This document shows positions 53,637 through 63,641 of a stretch of DNA of 64,000 nucleotides, in pieces. How positions within the stretch are numbered: position 1 is the first letter of the stretch; the number at the start of each line of letters is the position of its first letter. Origin of the DNA: Burkholderiales bacterium (lineage in GTDB: Bacteria; Pseudomonadota; Gammaproteobacteria; Burkholderiales; SG8-41); contig JAIETP010000004.1 in the NCBI GenBank assembly GCA_019744975.1, forward strand, positions 1-64,000, in the 5' to 3' direction. The position numbers were made by a program, and so were the translations under genes. The notes beneath the pieces are model-generated. The model had not been told where the DNA came from and did no database searches. It worked only from the letters and a program-made list of their open reading frames with translations.

Positions 53637-55445
53637 TTAACTGACTGCCTGCCCCATCCGCTGATCCAGTTCTTCCCAGCGCTGAAACTTGGTTGCCAGC
53701 AGTTTTTCAATCGCCGCAGCACGTTCACGGTCGGCCTTCAGTTGCGCGGCGCCCTGCTTGTGGTAATCCACACCACTCATCCGCAAAGCCAGATCTGCCT
53801 GTTCTTTTTCCAGTAATTCCAGCTCACCCGGCAACAGATCCAGTTCGCGCTGCTCCTTGAATGTGAGTTTTTTCAATGGCGCAGCACGTGTGGTATTTTT
53901 TACCGGCGAAGCCACTTTCACCTCAGGGACAACAACGACCGCGCGCTGTGCCAGCCAGTCGCTGTAACCACCGACATACTCCTTCCACCGCCCATCGCCT
54001 TCTGCGACCAGGGTCTGCGTCACCACGTTGTCGAGGAAGGCTCGGTCATGGCTGACCAGCAGCAGAGTGCCTTTATAGCCCTGCAGCGTGTCTTCGAGCA
54101 GTTCCAGCGACTCGATATCCAGATCATTCGTCGGTTCGTCCAGCACCAGCACATTGGCCGGTTGTGCAAACAGCCGCGCCAGCAGCAGCCGGTTGCGTTC
54201 GCCGCCGGACAGCATGCTGACCTTGGCCTGGGCACGCTGCGGCGGAAACAGGAAGTCCGACAGATAACTCATCACGTGTTTGCGGCCGTCCGCGGTTTCC
54301 ACCCATTCCGAACCGGGACTGATGGTTTCGACCAGGTTTTTTTCCGGATCCAACTGTTCGCGCAACTGGTCGAAATAGGCAATCTCCTGTTTCGTGCCCA
54401 GCCGCACGTCACCGGCATCGGGCGCGAGTTCGCCGAGGATGATCCTGATCAGCGTCGATTTGCCGGCGCCGTTGCTGCCGATCAGGCCGATACGGTCACC
54501 GCGCAGGATGCGCAGATCAAGGTCCTGGATCAGTATTTTGTCGCCATAAGCCTTGCTGACCTGGGTCAATTCAGCCACCAGCTTGCCCGAACGCTCACCG
54601 GCATCCAGCGCCAGTTTGACCTTGCCGATGCGATCACGGCGCTCGGCGCGTTCGACACGCAGCGACTCCAGCCGCCGCACCCGGCCTTCATTGCGGGTAC
54701 GCCGCGCCTTGATGCCCTGGCGGATCCACACTTCCTCCTGCGCCCAGAATTTGTCGAAGCGACGGTTGGCTTTTTCCTCTTCGGCCAGCTGGTCGGCCTT
54801 GCGTGCCTCATATGCGGCAAAATTACCCGGGTACGAACGCAGCAAGCCGCGGTCGAGTTCGACGATGCGCGTCGCCACGCGGTCGAGGAAGGCACGATCA
54901 TGGGTGATGATGATCATGGATTTGATCTGCCCCTTGATCAGCAGGTCTTCAAGCAGCGTGATGCCGCCGATGTCGAGATGGTTGGTCGGCTCATCGAGCA
55001 GCAACAAGTCGGGCTGCATCGCCAGCGCCAACGCCAGTGCGGCGCGTTTGCGTTCACCGCCGGAGGCGGTCTGCGGCGGGCGCGATTCATCCAGACCGAA
55101 ACGGTGCAGGTATTCAAAGAGGCGCGCATCAGCGCGCCAGCGCTCGCGTTCATCATGCATGTCCTCCAGCCCGCCGCGCGCGGTCAGGCTGGCATGCAGG
55201 CTGTCCGCGTCAGGCAGCACGGGTTCCTGTTCGACGGTGACCACGCGCAAGCCGTCCTGGCGGCGGATTTCGCCGTCGTCGAGCGCGCCGTGGCCGGCAA
55301 TGATGCCGAGCAGCGAGGATTTGCCGGTGCCGTTGCGGCCGATGAAACCGATACGTTCGCCGTCATGGACGGTCAGGCTGGCGCGATCGAGCAGCGGATG
55401 CAGGCCGAATGCGAGTTCGGCGTTGTCTATAGTCAGTAAGGCCAT
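53637..55445 (-). CDS. uup: ABC-F ATPase Uup
   Basis: A 602-residue ABC-F protein with two cassettes. Walker A motifs are GRNGTGKSS near residue 36 and GSNGAGKST near 340. Both signature (ASGGERKR, LSGGERNR) and Walker B (LLLDEPTNHLDI, LVLDEPTNDLDI) sequences are intact. The C-terminal coiled coil (TFKEQRELDLLPGELELLEKEQ to the end) is the Uup DNA/ribosome-binding tail. ATG 55445 is used. It is the second ABC-F gene here and, unlike the YheS-like one, has its tail. Confidence 0.94.
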   Translation of the reverse strand: MALLTIDNAELAFGLHPLLDRASLTVHDGERIGFIGRNGTGKSSLLGIIAGHGALDDGEIRRQDGLRVVTVEQEPVLPDADSLHASLTARGGLEDMHDERERWRADARLFEYLHRFGLDESRPPQTASGGERKRAALALALAMQPDLLLLDEPTNHLDIGGITLLEDLLIKGQIKSMIIITHDRAFLDRVATRIVELDRGLLRSYPGNFAAYEARKADQLAEEEKANRRFDKFWAQEEVWIRQGIKARRTRNEGRVRRLESLRVERAERRDRIGKVKLALDAGERSGKLVAELTQVSKAYGDKILIQDLDLRILRGDRIGLIGSNGAGKSTLIRIILGELAPDAGDVRLGTKQEIAYFDQLREQLDPEKNLVETISPGSEWVETADGRKHVMSYLSDFLFPPQRAQAKVSMLSGGERNRLLLARLFAQPANVLVLDEPTNDLDIESLELLEDTLQGYKGTLLLVSHDRAFLDNVVTQTLVAEGDGRWKEYVGGYSDWLAQRAVVVVPEVKVASPVKNTTRAAPLKKLTFKEQRELDLLPGELELLEKEQADLALRMSGVDYHKQGAAQLKADRERAAAIEKLLATKFQRWEELDQRMGQAVS

Positions 55446-55600
55446 CGCCCGAGTATAGCCGTTCATTTTTTCAGACTGTGTCCATCAATCTACGCAACTC
55501 ACGGGCGCGTAACGGTTTTTTCCGGCATCCCCCATCCACAGCCTGGGGCAGTGCCGGCGGCTGATGGCATTCCCCCCTCTGTCACCATGGGGAAAAATAC

Positions 55601-55630
55601 ATAAGTATTTGTTTTTATTGATATTTTTAA
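55601..55630. repeat. Recurring AT-rich motif (best copy)
   Basis: AAGTATTTGTTTTTATTG and the next 12 A/T bases give the fullest form of the motif. Here it does not abut a start codon. Confidence 0.6.
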
Positions 55631-55710
55631 TGCGTTTAACAAATAGGCAATAAGCAAAAAACCCAGGCAGGTGTACCACTTACCGGCTCCGTTTACAGGC
55701 TGTGCACAGG

Positions 55711-55735
55711 CTTATCCACAGCAATTGTGGACAAG
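55711..55735. promoter_or_regulatory. Inverted DnaA-box pair
   Basis: CTTATCCACA, 5 bases, then TGTGGACAAG. The left arm contains the perfect DnaA box TTATCCACA; the right arm, read in reverse, is TTGTCCACA. It lies about 135 bases upstream of exbB. Confidence 0.5.
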
Positions 55736-55868
55736 CGGAAAAATGCGTTGTGGCTCAATAGCTTTGCGTGACACATCGAGCCATCGCGCTTGCCGATTCA
55801 ACGCATGGCGGCTACAGTTACGCCACTTTTTTACGACTTGCTTCATAACCTTTTCCGGAAAATCCCGC

Positions 55869-56483
55869 GTGTTATCCATCATTGAAGCCGCCGGCTGGCC
55901 GATCTGGCCCCTGCTCCTGTGTTCCGTCATCGCACTGGCCATCATCTGCGAACGCCTGTGGTCGCTGCGCCAGAACGTGGTGTTGCCGAAAAACATGCTG
56001 ATACATGCGGTGCAGGCCTACCGCCAGAACGGCGTCACGCCGCAACTGCTGACACAACTCGCCGCGAGCGCGCCGCTGGGCCAGATCCTCGCCGCCGGCC
56101 TGCGCAACGAAAAACACACACCCGCAGTGATGAAGGAATCCATCGAGGAAGCCGGCCATTTGGCCGCCATCGACCTCGAACGTTTCCTGACCACGCTGGG
56201 CACCATTGCCGCGATTTCGCCGCTGCTGGGCCTGTTCGGCACGGTGATCGGCATGATTGAAATCTTCGGTTCACAGTCGCCTACGGGCGGCGGCGGCAAT
56301 CCGCTGGTGCTGGCGCACGGCATCTCGATCGCCTTGTATAACACCGCCTTTGGCCTGGTGGTCGCCGTGCCGAGCATGGCGTTCTACCGCTACTTCCGCA
56401 CCAGGGTCGATGCACTGCTGGTGGAAATGCAGATGCAGGCGATCAAGCTGGTCGAAATCATCCACGGCGAACGGGACGAGTAA
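55869..56483 (+). CDS. exbB: ExbB/TolQ-type proton channel subunit
   Basis: A 204-residue inner-membrane protein of the MotA/TolQ/ExbB family with three helices (IWPLLLCSVIALAIICERL, FLTTLGTIAAISPLLGLFGTVIGMI, GISIALYNTAFGLVVAVPSMAFYR). GTVIGMIEIF and NTAFGL are signature stretches. The likely start is GTG 55869. With ExbD it uses the proton gradient to drive a TonB-like system. No tonB gene lies here; the position before lpxK is common in this class. Confidence 0.9.
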   Translation: MLSIIEAAGWPIWPLLLCSVIALAIICERLWSLRQNVVLPKNMLIHAVQAYRQNGVTPQLLTQLAASAPLGQILAAGLRNEKHTPAVMKESIEEAGHLAAIDLERFLTTLGTIAAISPLLGLFGTVIGMIEIFGSQSPTGGGGNPLVLAHGISIALYNTAFGLVVAVPSMAFYRYFRTRVDALLVEMQMQAIKLVEIIHGERDE

Positions 56484-56500
56484 GGCGGGAGCCGATACAC

Positions 56501-56920
56501 ATGCGATTTCGCCACCGTGCCTTCCGCGAGGAACCGGAGATCAACTTCATTCCGTTGATCGACGTGTTGCTGGTAATCCTGATTTTCCTGATGGTCACCA
56601 CCACCTACTCGCGTTTCGCCGAACTGCAGATCAACCTGCCGACTGCGGAGTCCGGCAAACCGCCGGAACATCCGGCGCAGGTCGACGTCGCGGTCGACGC
56701 CAAGGGCAATTACACCATCAACAAAGCCGCGGTACCGGGCAACAACCCGGCAGCGCTGAGTAATGCACTCAAAACTGCCGCCGGCGCGATGAAAGATCCC
56801 GTGGTGGTGATCAATGCCGACGCCAACGCCGCCCACCAGTCGGTGGTGCGCGTGATGGAAGCCGCGCAACAAGCCGGCCTCGCCAAGATCACCTTCACCA
56901 CGCAGGCCCCGCGCAAGTAG
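56501..56920 (+). CDS. exbD: ExbD/TolR biopolymer transport protein
   Basis: A 139-residue protein with a short cytoplasmic N-terminus, one helix (NFIPLIDVLLVILIFLMVTT) containing the essential Asp, and a periplasmic domain ending in TFTTQAPRK. It is 17 bases after exbB and forms the proton-channel complex with it. lpxK follows 39 bases later. Confidence 0.92.
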   Translation: MRFRHRAFREEPEINFIPLIDVLLVILIFLMVTTTYSRFAELQINLPTAESGKPPEHPAQVDVAVDAKGNYTINKAAVPGNNPAALSNALKTAAGAMKDPVVVINADANAAHQSVVRVMEAAQQAGLAKITFTTQAPRK

Positions 56921-56959
56921 CTTCTCGACTGGCCGGGGCAAACGGGCTAGGCTTCAACC

Positions 56960-58033
56960 GTGAGCTCTCCCCATACATCTTCGTCCCCCGCTTCAACGGC
57001 CCCCGCATCTTTGTCCCCCGCATCAACGTTCCCCGCATCAACGTCCCCTAGGCATTGGCAAACCCGCGGCCCTTTGGCCGTATTGCTGCTCCCCGTCGCG
57101 GCGCTGTTCGCAGCGATCGCCGCACTGCGACGTCTGGCCTACCGCTGCAAACTGCTGCACATTGAACGAATTGATGTGCCGGTCATCATCATCGGCAACA
57201 TCACCGCCGGCGGCACCGGCAAAACGCCGCTGGTGTTGTGGCTGGCGCAGTTCCTCGCCGCAAGCGGCAAACGACCCGGCATCATCAGCCGCGGTTACGG
57301 CGCCACACGCACTGATGCCCGCGTCGTGCCGGTCAACGGCAGTGCCGCGGACTACGGCGATGAACCCTGCCTGCTGGCTCGGCGCGCAGGCTGCCCGGTG
57401 TGGGTGGGCACCGACCGTGCCGCCACCGCGCGTGGTCTGCGTGCCGCGCATCCTGAGGTCGATGTGATCATCAGCGACGACGGCCTGCAGCATTACCGGC
57501 TGGCGCGCGATATCGAAATCGCGGTCATCGATGGTGCGCGCGGTCTCGGCAATGGCTGGCTTTTGCCGGCCGGTCCGTTACGCGAACCGGCATCACGGCT
57601 GACCGCAGTTGATGCCTTAGTCATCAACGGTGGTGATACAACAGGCACCTTCCCGCATTCAGTTGGAATGCAATTACAAGGCGATACCTTCCGCAACCTG
57701 CATGATGTGCGGCAACCCGTCACGGCGGCGCACTTCCAAGGTCAGAAGGTCCATGCCATCGCCGGCATCGGCAACCCGTCGCGGTTTTTTGCGCACCTGC
57801 AGCGCCTGGGACTCGACTGCATCACCCGCGCTTTTCCCGACCATCACGCCTACACCGCGCAGGACCTGCGGTTCGCCGGCGACCATCCGGTCGTGATGAC
57901 CGAAAAGGATGCGGTAAAATGCACGGCATTCGCCACCACGCGCCACTGGGCGCTGGTCGTCGACGCCGTACCCGATGAATCACTGGGCGCCACCATCATC
58001 GCCCGACTCGCACAGGCCCGCCGCCATGGATGA
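56960..58033 (+). CDS. lpxK: Tetraacyldisaccharide 4'-kinase
   Basis: A 357-residue kinase that phosphorylates the lipid A precursor at the 4' position. The P-loop is [11 protein letters not shown] near residue 80, and later stretches are [19 protein letters not shown] and MTEKDAVKC. From GTG 56960 the first 30 residues are an odd Ser/Pro/Ala-rich repeat ([19 protein letters not shown]) made of a 15-base DNA repeat, absent from typical LpxK. One membrane helix follows ([18 protein letters not shown]). Confidence 0.93.
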   Translation: MSSPHTSSSPASTAPASLSPASTFPASTSPRHWQTRGPLAVLLLPVAALFAAIAALRRLAYRCKLLHIERIDVPVIIIGNITAGGTGKTPLVLWLAQFLAASGKRPGIISRGYGATRTDARVVPVNGSAADYGDEPCLLARRAGCPVWVGTDRAATARGLRAAHPEVDVIISDDGLQHYRLARDIEIAVIDGARGLGNGWLLPAGPLREPASRLTAVDALVINGGDTTGTFPHSVGMQLQGDTFRNLHDVRQPVTAAHFQGQKVHAIAGIGNPSRFFAHLQRLGLDCITRAFPDHHAYTAQDLRFAGDHPVVMTEKDAVKCTAFATTRHWALVVDAVPDESLGATIIARLAQARRHG

Positions 58034-58205
58034 CAAACTGCTCGACATACTGGTCTGCCCGCTCTGCAAGGGCCCGCTGCTCTATCGCAAGGCGGCCAAT
58101 GAGCTGCTGTGCAAACCCTGCCGCCTCGGTTATCCGATACAGGACGGCATTCCGGTGATGCTGGAAGAAGATGCGCGCAAGGTTCCTGCGGAAGAAGAGC
58201 TTTAA
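58026..58205 (+). CDS. Trm112/YcaR-family zinc protein
   Basis: A 59-residue protein, [14 protein letters not shown] and [20 protein letters not shown], with two CxxC zinc pairs. It overlaps the end of lpxK by eight bases. The order lpxK, this gene, kdsB is widely conserved. It probably helps a methyltransferase or another partner, but its function is open. Confidence 0.92.
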   Translation: MDDKLLDILVCPLCKGPLLYRKAANELLCKPCRLGYPIQDGIPVMLEEDARKVPAEEEL

Positions 58206-58214
58206 ATGGCAAAG

Positions 58215-58366
58215 GCGTGAACGGGTGAAAAGTGAACGGGTGAGCCCCCTCTCCCCAACCCTCTCCCCCGGTAACGGGGGAGAGGGAGAGGCTTGGGTTT
58301 TACCCGTTCACCCGTTCTGCTTCGCTTCAAGTGTTCCCTTGACTCATTCACCCGTTCACGTTTTCG
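58215..58366. repeat. Nested inverted repeats between trm112 and kdsB
   Basis: The core is a hairpin, CCCTCTCCCCCGG-TAAC... paired with GGGGGAGAGGGAGAGG (about 58248-58291). Outside it, GTGAACGGGTGA repeats on the left (two copies) face TCACCCGTTC repeats on the right (two copies). No open frame is present. Confidence 0.75.
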
Positions 58367-58367
58367 C

Positions 58368-59141
58368 ATGAAATTCACCGTAGTAATCCCCGCCCGCTAC
58401 GCGTCCTCGCGTTTCCCCGGCAAACCGCTGGCTGATATCGGCGGCAAGCCGATGGTGGTGAGGGTCGCCGAGCGCGCGGCGAAAAGCGGCGCGGCGCGGG
58501 TCATCGTCGCCACCGACGACGCACGCATCGCCGCCGCGGTTGATGCCCACGGTTATCAGGCCTTGATGACGCGCCGCGACCACGCCTCCGGCACCGACCG
58601 GCTGGCCGAAGTCGCGGCAAAACTCGGACTGGCCGCGAGCGCGATTGTTGTCAATGTGCAGGGGGACGAACCGCTGATCGCGCCGGCGCTGATCCGCCGC
58701 GTCGCTGAAAATCTGGCCGCACACCGTGCCGCGGCCATTGCCACCGCCGCCTGCCGCATCCGCGATGCGCGCGACATGGCCAATCCGAACGTGGTCAAGG
58801 TGGTGCTCGACGATCAGGGTTATGCGCTGTATTTCAGTCGCGCGCCGATTCCGTACGCACGAGATGAGTTTTCCCCCGCAATACTGGCTAAAGGCTTACG
58901 CAAGCTGCCCGCAACCCTGCCCGCATTGCGCCATCTCGGCATTTACGCTTACCGCTGCAGCTTCCTGCGCGCCTACGCCAGACTCAAACCGGCGGCCATT
59001 GAACGCGCGGAAGCGCTGGAGCAGTTGCGGGCGCTGGCCCACGGTTACCGCATCAGTGTCACGATCAGTGCCGCAGCCCCGCATCCCGGCGTCGATACAC
59101 CCGCAGATTTACGCAAAGTGCAACAGTTGTTGCGCCGCTGA
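58368..59141 (+). CDS. kdsB: 3-deoxy-manno-octulosonate cytidylyltransferase
   Basis: A 257-residue enzyme that makes CMP-Kdo for [30 protein letters not shown] is the nucleotide-binding start, followed by [21 protein letters not shown] and [12 protein letters not shown]. The last part, [17 protein letters not shown], is also typical. ATG 58368 was chosen because the frame upstream is repeat DNA. It precedes adk. Confidence 0.95.
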   Translation: MKFTVVIPARYASSRFPGKPLADIGGKPMVVRVAERAAKSGAARVIVATDDARIAAAVDAHGYQALMTRRDHASGTDRLAEVAAKLGLAASAIVVNVQGDEPLIAPALIRRVAENLAAHRAAAIATAACRIRDARDMANPNVVKVVLDDQGYALYFSRAPIPYARDEFSPAILAKGLRKLPATLPALRHLGIYAYRCSFLRAYARLKPAAIERAEALEQLRALAHGYRISVTISAAAPHPGVDTPADLRKVQQLLRR

Positions 59142-59204
59142 TTTTGCGGGATTCGGCAGCGCAGCTATACTTCCACCCCCTCCAACCGAATCCAGCATCA
59201 TTCC

Positions 59205-59873
59205 ATGCGCATCCTGCTACTCGGCCTGCCCGGCGCCGGCAAAGGAACCCAGGCCCAATTCCTGGTCCAGCGCTTCAAGATTCCGCAGATTTCCACCGGC
59301 GACATGCTGCGTGCTGCGATGAAAAGGAATTCGGAACTGGGCAACGAAGCGCGCTCGTACATGGAACGCGGCGTGCTGGTGCCGGATCCGCTGGTCATCG
59401 CCCTGGTCAAGGAACGCATCAAGGCAGCGGACTGCGCCTCCGGTTTCATCATGGACGGTTTTCCGCGTACATTGCCGCAGGCCGAAGCGTTGCGTGAAGC
59501 CAGCATCGGCATCGACTTCGTGGTCAACATAGAAGTCGCCGATGCGGAAATCCTCAAACGCATGAGCGGACGCCGTGTGCATCCGGGATCGGGCCGCAGT
59601 TATCACGTTGACCTCAATCCGCCGCGCGTCGCCGGCAGGGATGACATCACCGGCGAGCCGCTGGTGCAGCGCCCCGACGACAATGAAGCCACGGTCAGGG
59701 AGCGCATCGCCACCTATCACGCCCAGACCAAACCGCTGATCAATTATTACCTCGGCTGGGGTGCCAGCGGCGAGCCGGGCGCGCCGCAGTACGTGCTGAT
59801 CCCGGGGGTGGGATCGGTCGAACACATCCGCGACGCGATTTTTGCCGCCGTCGAAGTGCGCAAGCCGCGGTAA
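59205..59873 (+). CDS. adk: Adenylate kinase
   Basis: A 222-residue long-form adenylate kinase. The P-loop is GLPGAGKGT (the second base position is Leu rather than the usual Ala), then [20 protein letters not shown] and [12 protein letters not shown]. The LID lacks the four-Cys zinc site. It interconverts AMP, ADP and ATP, and its product AMP links to the PPK2 and pyrophosphate genes nearby. Confidence 0.96.
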   Translation: MRILLLGLPGAGKGTQAQFLVQRFKIPQISTGDMLRAAMKRNSELGNEARSYMERGVLVPDPLVIALVKERIKAADCASGFIMDGFPRTLPQAEALREASIGIDFVVNIEVADAEILKRMSGRRVHPGSGRSYHVDLNPPRVAGRDDITGEPLVQRPDDNEATVRERIATYHAQTKPLINYYLGWGASGEPGAPQYVLIPGVGSVEHIRDAIFAAVEVRKPR

Positions 59874-59895
59874 TCACCGGAACGCGGCGACCAGC

Positions 59896-61164
59896 GTGCC
59901 CGCAACCAACGTCCTATACGCTCAATCCGGCGGCGTCACCGCCACCATCAACGCGACGGCCTGCGGCGTCATCGAAACCGCGCGACACGCGCGGCGCAGC
60001 GGCCGTCTCATTGGCGACATCTATGCGGCGCGCAACGGCATCCTCGGTGTACTGGCCGAAGACCTGATCGACACCGGCGCCGAATCCGCCGCGGCCATTC
60101 GTGCCTTGATGCATACCCCCGGCGGCGCCTTTGGTTCCTGCCGTTTCGACCTGTCGCCGCTGCCGCAGGGCAGTGCGCAATACCAACGCCTGGTAGAAGT
60201 GTTCCGCGCGCATGACATCGGCTATTTTTTCTACAACGGCGGCAACGGCTCGGCAGAAACCGCACACCAGATCGCAACAATCCTGCCGCGGCTGGGTTAT
60301 CCGGTGGTATCGATCGCGGTGCCAAAAACCATAGACAACGACATCCTGGGTTCCGACTCCAGCCCCGGTTTCGGTTCAGCCGCGAAGTTCGCCGCGACCA
60401 GCCTGCGCGAGGCGATGGCCGACCTTGCATCGATGGCTCATAGCTCAACAAAAGTATTCGTCATGGAAGTAATGGGCCGCTACACCGGCTGGATCGCCGC
60501 AGCCTGCGGCCTGGCACTGCCTGCCGGCAAAGACGGTCCGCTGCTGTTGCTGGTTCCTGAAATCCATTTCGACCGCCAACGTTTTCTCGCCGCGGTGCGT
60601 GTGCGGATTGCAAAACACGGCTGGTGCGCAATCGCGGTTGCCGAAGGTGTCTGCCTCAGCGACGGCCGCCGCCTGACTCAAGCCGGCGGCGACGGCATCC
60701 CCGGCCACGAACAACTGGGTGGTGTCGCCCCGTTGATCGCAGCGATGGTGCGCAATTCATTAAAAGTAAAGGTGCACTGGAGTGTGCTCGATTATGTGCA
60801 GCGCGCGGCCCGCCACCTCGCTTCGAAAACGGACGTGACGCAGGCGTACGCCGTGGGCCGCGCCGCAGTAACTTATGCGCTGCAGGGCAAAAACAATGTA
60901 ATGCCGGTCATCGAACGCGGCAGCGACCAGCCCTATCGCTGGCGCATCAAGCCCGCGGCACTCGCCGGCATCATGAACCGCGAAAAACGCCTGCCGCGCG
61001 GATTCCTGACCGATGGTTACCGGTTGACAGCCCGCGCCCGCGCCTATTTCACGCCGTTGATCCGCGGCGAGGCCTGGCCGCCGTTTGCCGACGGTTTGCC
61101 GGTGCATGCACAACTGAAACTGAAGTCGGTGCCCAGGCGCCTGAAGTCCGCATTCCGGGCATGA
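59896..61164 (+). CDS. Phosphofructokinase, pyrophosphate-type
   Basis: A 422-residue PFK. The start is probably GTG 59896. The nucleotide/PPi-site motif is YNGGNGSAET, and the substrate motif is PKTIDNDILGSDSSPGFGS. PKTIDND, with Lys instead of Gly, is the mark of enzymes that use pyrophosphate rather than ATP. GGNGS differs from the GGDGS of ATP enzymes and from the GGDDS or GGNDS of most PPi enzymes. Its gene is followed by a proton-pumping pyrophosphatase, in keeping with PPi use. Confidence 0.88.
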   Translation: MPATNVLYAQSGGVTATINATACGVIETARHARRSGRLIGDIYAARNGILGVLAEDLIDTGAESAAAIRALMHTPGGAFGSCRFDLSPLPQGSAQYQRLVEVFRAHDIGYFFYNGGNGSAETAHQIATILPRLGYPVVSIAVPKTIDNDILGSDSSPGFGSAAKFAATSLREAMADLASMAHSSTKVFVMEVMGRYTGWIAAACGLALPAGKDGPLLLLVPEIHFDRQRFLAAVRVRIAKHGWCAIAVAEGVCLSDGRRLTQAGGDGIPGHEQLGGVAPLIAAMVRNSLKVKVHWSVLDYVQRAARHLASKTDVTQAYAVGRAAVTYALQGKNNVMPVIERGSDQPYRWRIKPAALAGIMNREKRLPRGFLTDGYRLTARARAYFTPLIRGEAWPPFADGLPVHAQLKLKSVPRRLKSAFRA

Positions 61165-61465
61165 CACAATATTCCGGTCGGGAAATCCGATCGGATGCGG
61201 CGGGTTTTGCTGATTTTCCTTTTATAATGCGCGTTCCGTGAAATCGGGACGTTAAAAAAGAGGTCTTGCAGTCATGCGTGCCAGCCGCTGTCCGGCCGCA
61301 GATGCACAGCCCGCCACCCCTGGTTTGCCGCGGATATTCGGGTTCATGCCAGACGCGTGATGCAGCACAGGTATTGCGCTGAGCCCGAAATAAAGGCACC
61401 CTAGCGCGGCCCCGGCTCTGCGCCGGCAAAATTTATTCAATTAAAACAATAGTTTAGGAGCAATC
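61165..61465. other. Leader region upstream of hppA
   Basis: No gene is seen in this 301-base gap. A good -10 box, TATAAT, lies at 61223-61228, giving a leader of about 230 bases. A small hairpin (CGTTCC/GGGACG, about 61230-61249) follows at once, and CCGGC/GCCGG forms another near 61412-61426. The AT-rich motif (61431-61456) precedes the AGGAG ribosome site. No known riboswitch could be identified. Confidence 0.6.
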
Positions 61466-63535
61466 ATGACGGAAGGTTTGATCTTTGCGCTGGTCTGCGC
61501 CATCGCCGCGTTGATCTACGGCGTCGTGTCGATCCGCTGGATCGTCGCGCAGCCCGACGGCAATGACCGCATGCGCGAAATCGCAGCGGCAATTCAATCG
61601 GGCGCGCAGGCCTATTTGAACCGCCAGTACACCACCATCGCCATTGTCGGCGCCGTGCTGTTCGTGCTGATCTGGATTCTGCTCGGCGGCCCCACGGCTG
61701 CGGCGTTTTTTGTCGGCGCCTTCCTGTCGGGCCTCGCCGGTTACATCGGCATGAACGTGTCGGTGCGCGCCAACGTGCGCACGGCAGAGGCTGCGCGCAA
61801 CGGCATCAACCCGGCTCTCGACATCGCCTTCCGCGGCGGCGCCATCACCGGCATGCTGGTGGTCGGCCTGGGACTCCTCGGCACGGTGTTGTTCTTCTGG
61901 TACCTGACCGGCAGCGCCGGCGCCGGCGCCAAGATGAGCGACGTGATCAAGCCGCTGATCGGCCTCGCTTTCGGCTCCTCGCTGATTTCGATTTTTGCGC
62001 GTCTGGGCGGCGGCATCTTCACCAAGGGCGCCGACGTCGGCGCCGACCTGGTGGGCAAGGTCGAAGCCGGCATTCCCGAAGATGATCCGCGCAACCCGGC
62101 GGTGATCGCCGACAACGTCGGTGACAACGTCGGCGACTGCGCCGGCATGGCCGCCGACCTGTTCGAGACCTACGCTGTAACCATCATCGCCACCATGGTG
62201 CTCGCCGCGCTGATGCTGCCCAAGCCCGAAGTCGTGCAGGGCGCGGTGATGTACCCGCTGGTGCTCGGCGGTTTCGCCATCATCGCCTCCATCGTCGGCG
62301 CGTTTTTCGTCAAGACCTCCGACGGCAAGAACATCATGGGCGCCTTGTACCGCGGCCTGATCGTCGCCGGCGTGCTGGCATTGATCGCCTTCTACCCGAT
62401 CACCAGCTGGATGCTCGGCAACATCAGTGAGCACTATCCCCAGTTATCGGTGATGAAGCTCTACGGCACCGCCGTTGTCGGCCTTGTGTTGACCGCGTTC
62501 CTGGTGTGGATCACCGAGTACTACACCGGCACCGAATATGCACCGGTGCAGCACGTCGCCGCGGCTTCGACCACCGGCCACGGCACCAACATCATCGCCG
62601 GTCTCGGCGTGTCGATGCGCTCCACCGCCTGGCCGGTGCTTGCCGTATGCGTCGCGATCTACATCTCGTACACGCTGGGCGGCCTCTACGGCATCGCCAT
62701 CGCCGCGACCTCGATGCTGTCGATGGCCGGCATCATCGTGGCGCTCGACGCCTACGGCCCGATCACCGACAACGCCGGCGGCATCGCCGAAATGTCGGAA
62801 ATGCCGAAGTCGGTGCGCGACGTGACCGATCCGCTGGACGCCGTGGGCAACACCACCAAGGCGGTGACCAAGGGTTATGCCATCGGCTCCGCCGGCTTGG
62901 CCGCCCTGGTGCTGTTCGCCGACTACACCCACAAGATCGAGGAGACCGGCCGCGTCGTCAGCTTCGACCTGTCGAACCCCGCGGTCATCATCGGCCTCTT
63001 CGCCGGCGGCATGATCCCCTACCTGTTCGGCGCCATGGCAATGGAAGCCGTCGGTCGCGCCGCGGGTTCGGTGGTGGTCGAAGTGCGCCGCCAATTCAAG
63101 GAAATCAGCGGCATCATGGAAGGCACCGCCAAGCCCGATTATTCGCGCGCGGTGGACATGCTGACCCGTGCCGCGATCAAGGAAATGATCGTGCCCTCAC
63201 TGCTGCCGGTGCTCGCACCGGTCGCGGTGGCGTTAATCGTCGGCGCGCTGATGGGCAGGGACGCCGGCATCCAGGCCCTGGGCGGCATGCTGATGGGCAC
63301 CATCGTCACCGGACTCTTCGTCGCCATCTCCATGTGCACCGGCGGCGGCGCCTGGGACAATGCCAAGAAGTACATCGAGGATGGCAACCACGGCGGCAAG
63401 GGTTCCGAGGCGCACAAGGCTGCGGTCACCGGCGACACCGTGGGCGACCCCTACAAGGACACCGCCGGCCCGGCGATCAACCCGCTGATCAAGATCATCA
63501 ACATCGTGGCGCTGCTGATCGTGCCGCTGCTGTAA
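61466..63535 (+). CDS. hppA: K+-independent proton-pumping pyrophosphatase
   Basis: A 689-residue integral membrane enzyme with about 16 helices that couples pyrophosphate hydrolysis to proton export. The catalytic sequences are [22 protein letters not shown] and [40 protein letters not shown] has Lys where K+-dependent enzymes have Ala, so it should not need potassium. TTTAGGAG precedes the ATG. A strong terminator follows. Confidence 0.96.
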   Translation: MTEGLIFALVCAIAALIYGVVSIRWIVAQPDGNDRMREIAAAIQSGAQAYLNRQYTTIAIVGAVLFVLIWILLGGPTAAAFFVGAFLSGLAGYIGMNVSVRANVRTAEAARNGINPALDIAFRGGAITGMLVVGLGLLGTVLFFWYLTGSAGAGAKMSDVIKPLIGLAFGSSLISIFARLGGGIFTKGADVGADLVGKVEAGIPEDDPRNPAVIADNVGDNVGDCAGMAADLFETYAVTIIATMVLAALMLPKPEVVQGAVMYPLVLGGFAIIASIVGAFFVKTSDGKNIMGALYRGLIVAGVLALIAFYPITSWMLGNISEHYPQLSVMKLYGTAVVGLVLTAFLVWITEYYTGTEYAPVQHVAAASTTGHGTNIIAGLGVSMRSTAWPVLAVCVAIYISYTLGGLYGIAIAATSMLSMAGIIVALDAYGPITDNAGGIAEMSEMPKSVRDVTDPLDAVGNTTKAVTKGYAIGSAGLAALVLFADYTHKIEETGRVVSFDLSNPAVIIGLFAGGMIPYLFGAMAMEAVGRAAGSVVVEVRRQFKEISGIMEGTAKPDYSRAVDMLTRAAIKEMIVPSLLPVLAPVAVALIVGALMGRDAGIQALGGMLMGTIVTGLFVAISMCTGGGAWDNAKKYIEDGNHGGKGSEAHKAAVTGDTVGDPYKDTAGPAINPLIKIINIVALLIVPLL

Positions 63536-63553
63536 ACCGCAAGCGTTTCAATA

Positions 63554-63583
63554 AAAACGGCCGGGTTATCCCGGCCGTTTTTT
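63554..63583 (+). terminator. Rho-independent terminator of hppA
   Basis: A stem ACGGCCGGG/CCCGGCCGT extended by A-T pairs, loop TTAT, then a T-run. It lies about 20 bases after the hppA stop and also faces the convergent EAL gene. Confidence 0.9.
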
Positions 63584-63641
63584 ATTCAGATGCTGCACCT
63601 CTCTCATGGTCAGAACACAAACGGCATTATGTTTCAGCCGT

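Larger units (their letters stand above)
55446..55868. other. 423-base intergenic region with DnaA-box-like palindrome and AT-rich motif
   Basis: This gap between the divergent uup and exbB genes holds no convincing ORF. It contains the recurring AT-rich motif at 55601-55630 and a near-perfect palindrome at 55711-55735 made of TTATCCACA and its inverted variant. A weak GC palindrome (CCCCATCCACAGCCTGGGG) lies at about 55526-55545. Confidence 0.7.

Noticed and set aside
61165-61465. A known riboswitch in front of hppA
   Set aside because: No conserved core of a riboswitch class could be recognised by eye; it is listed only as a leader.
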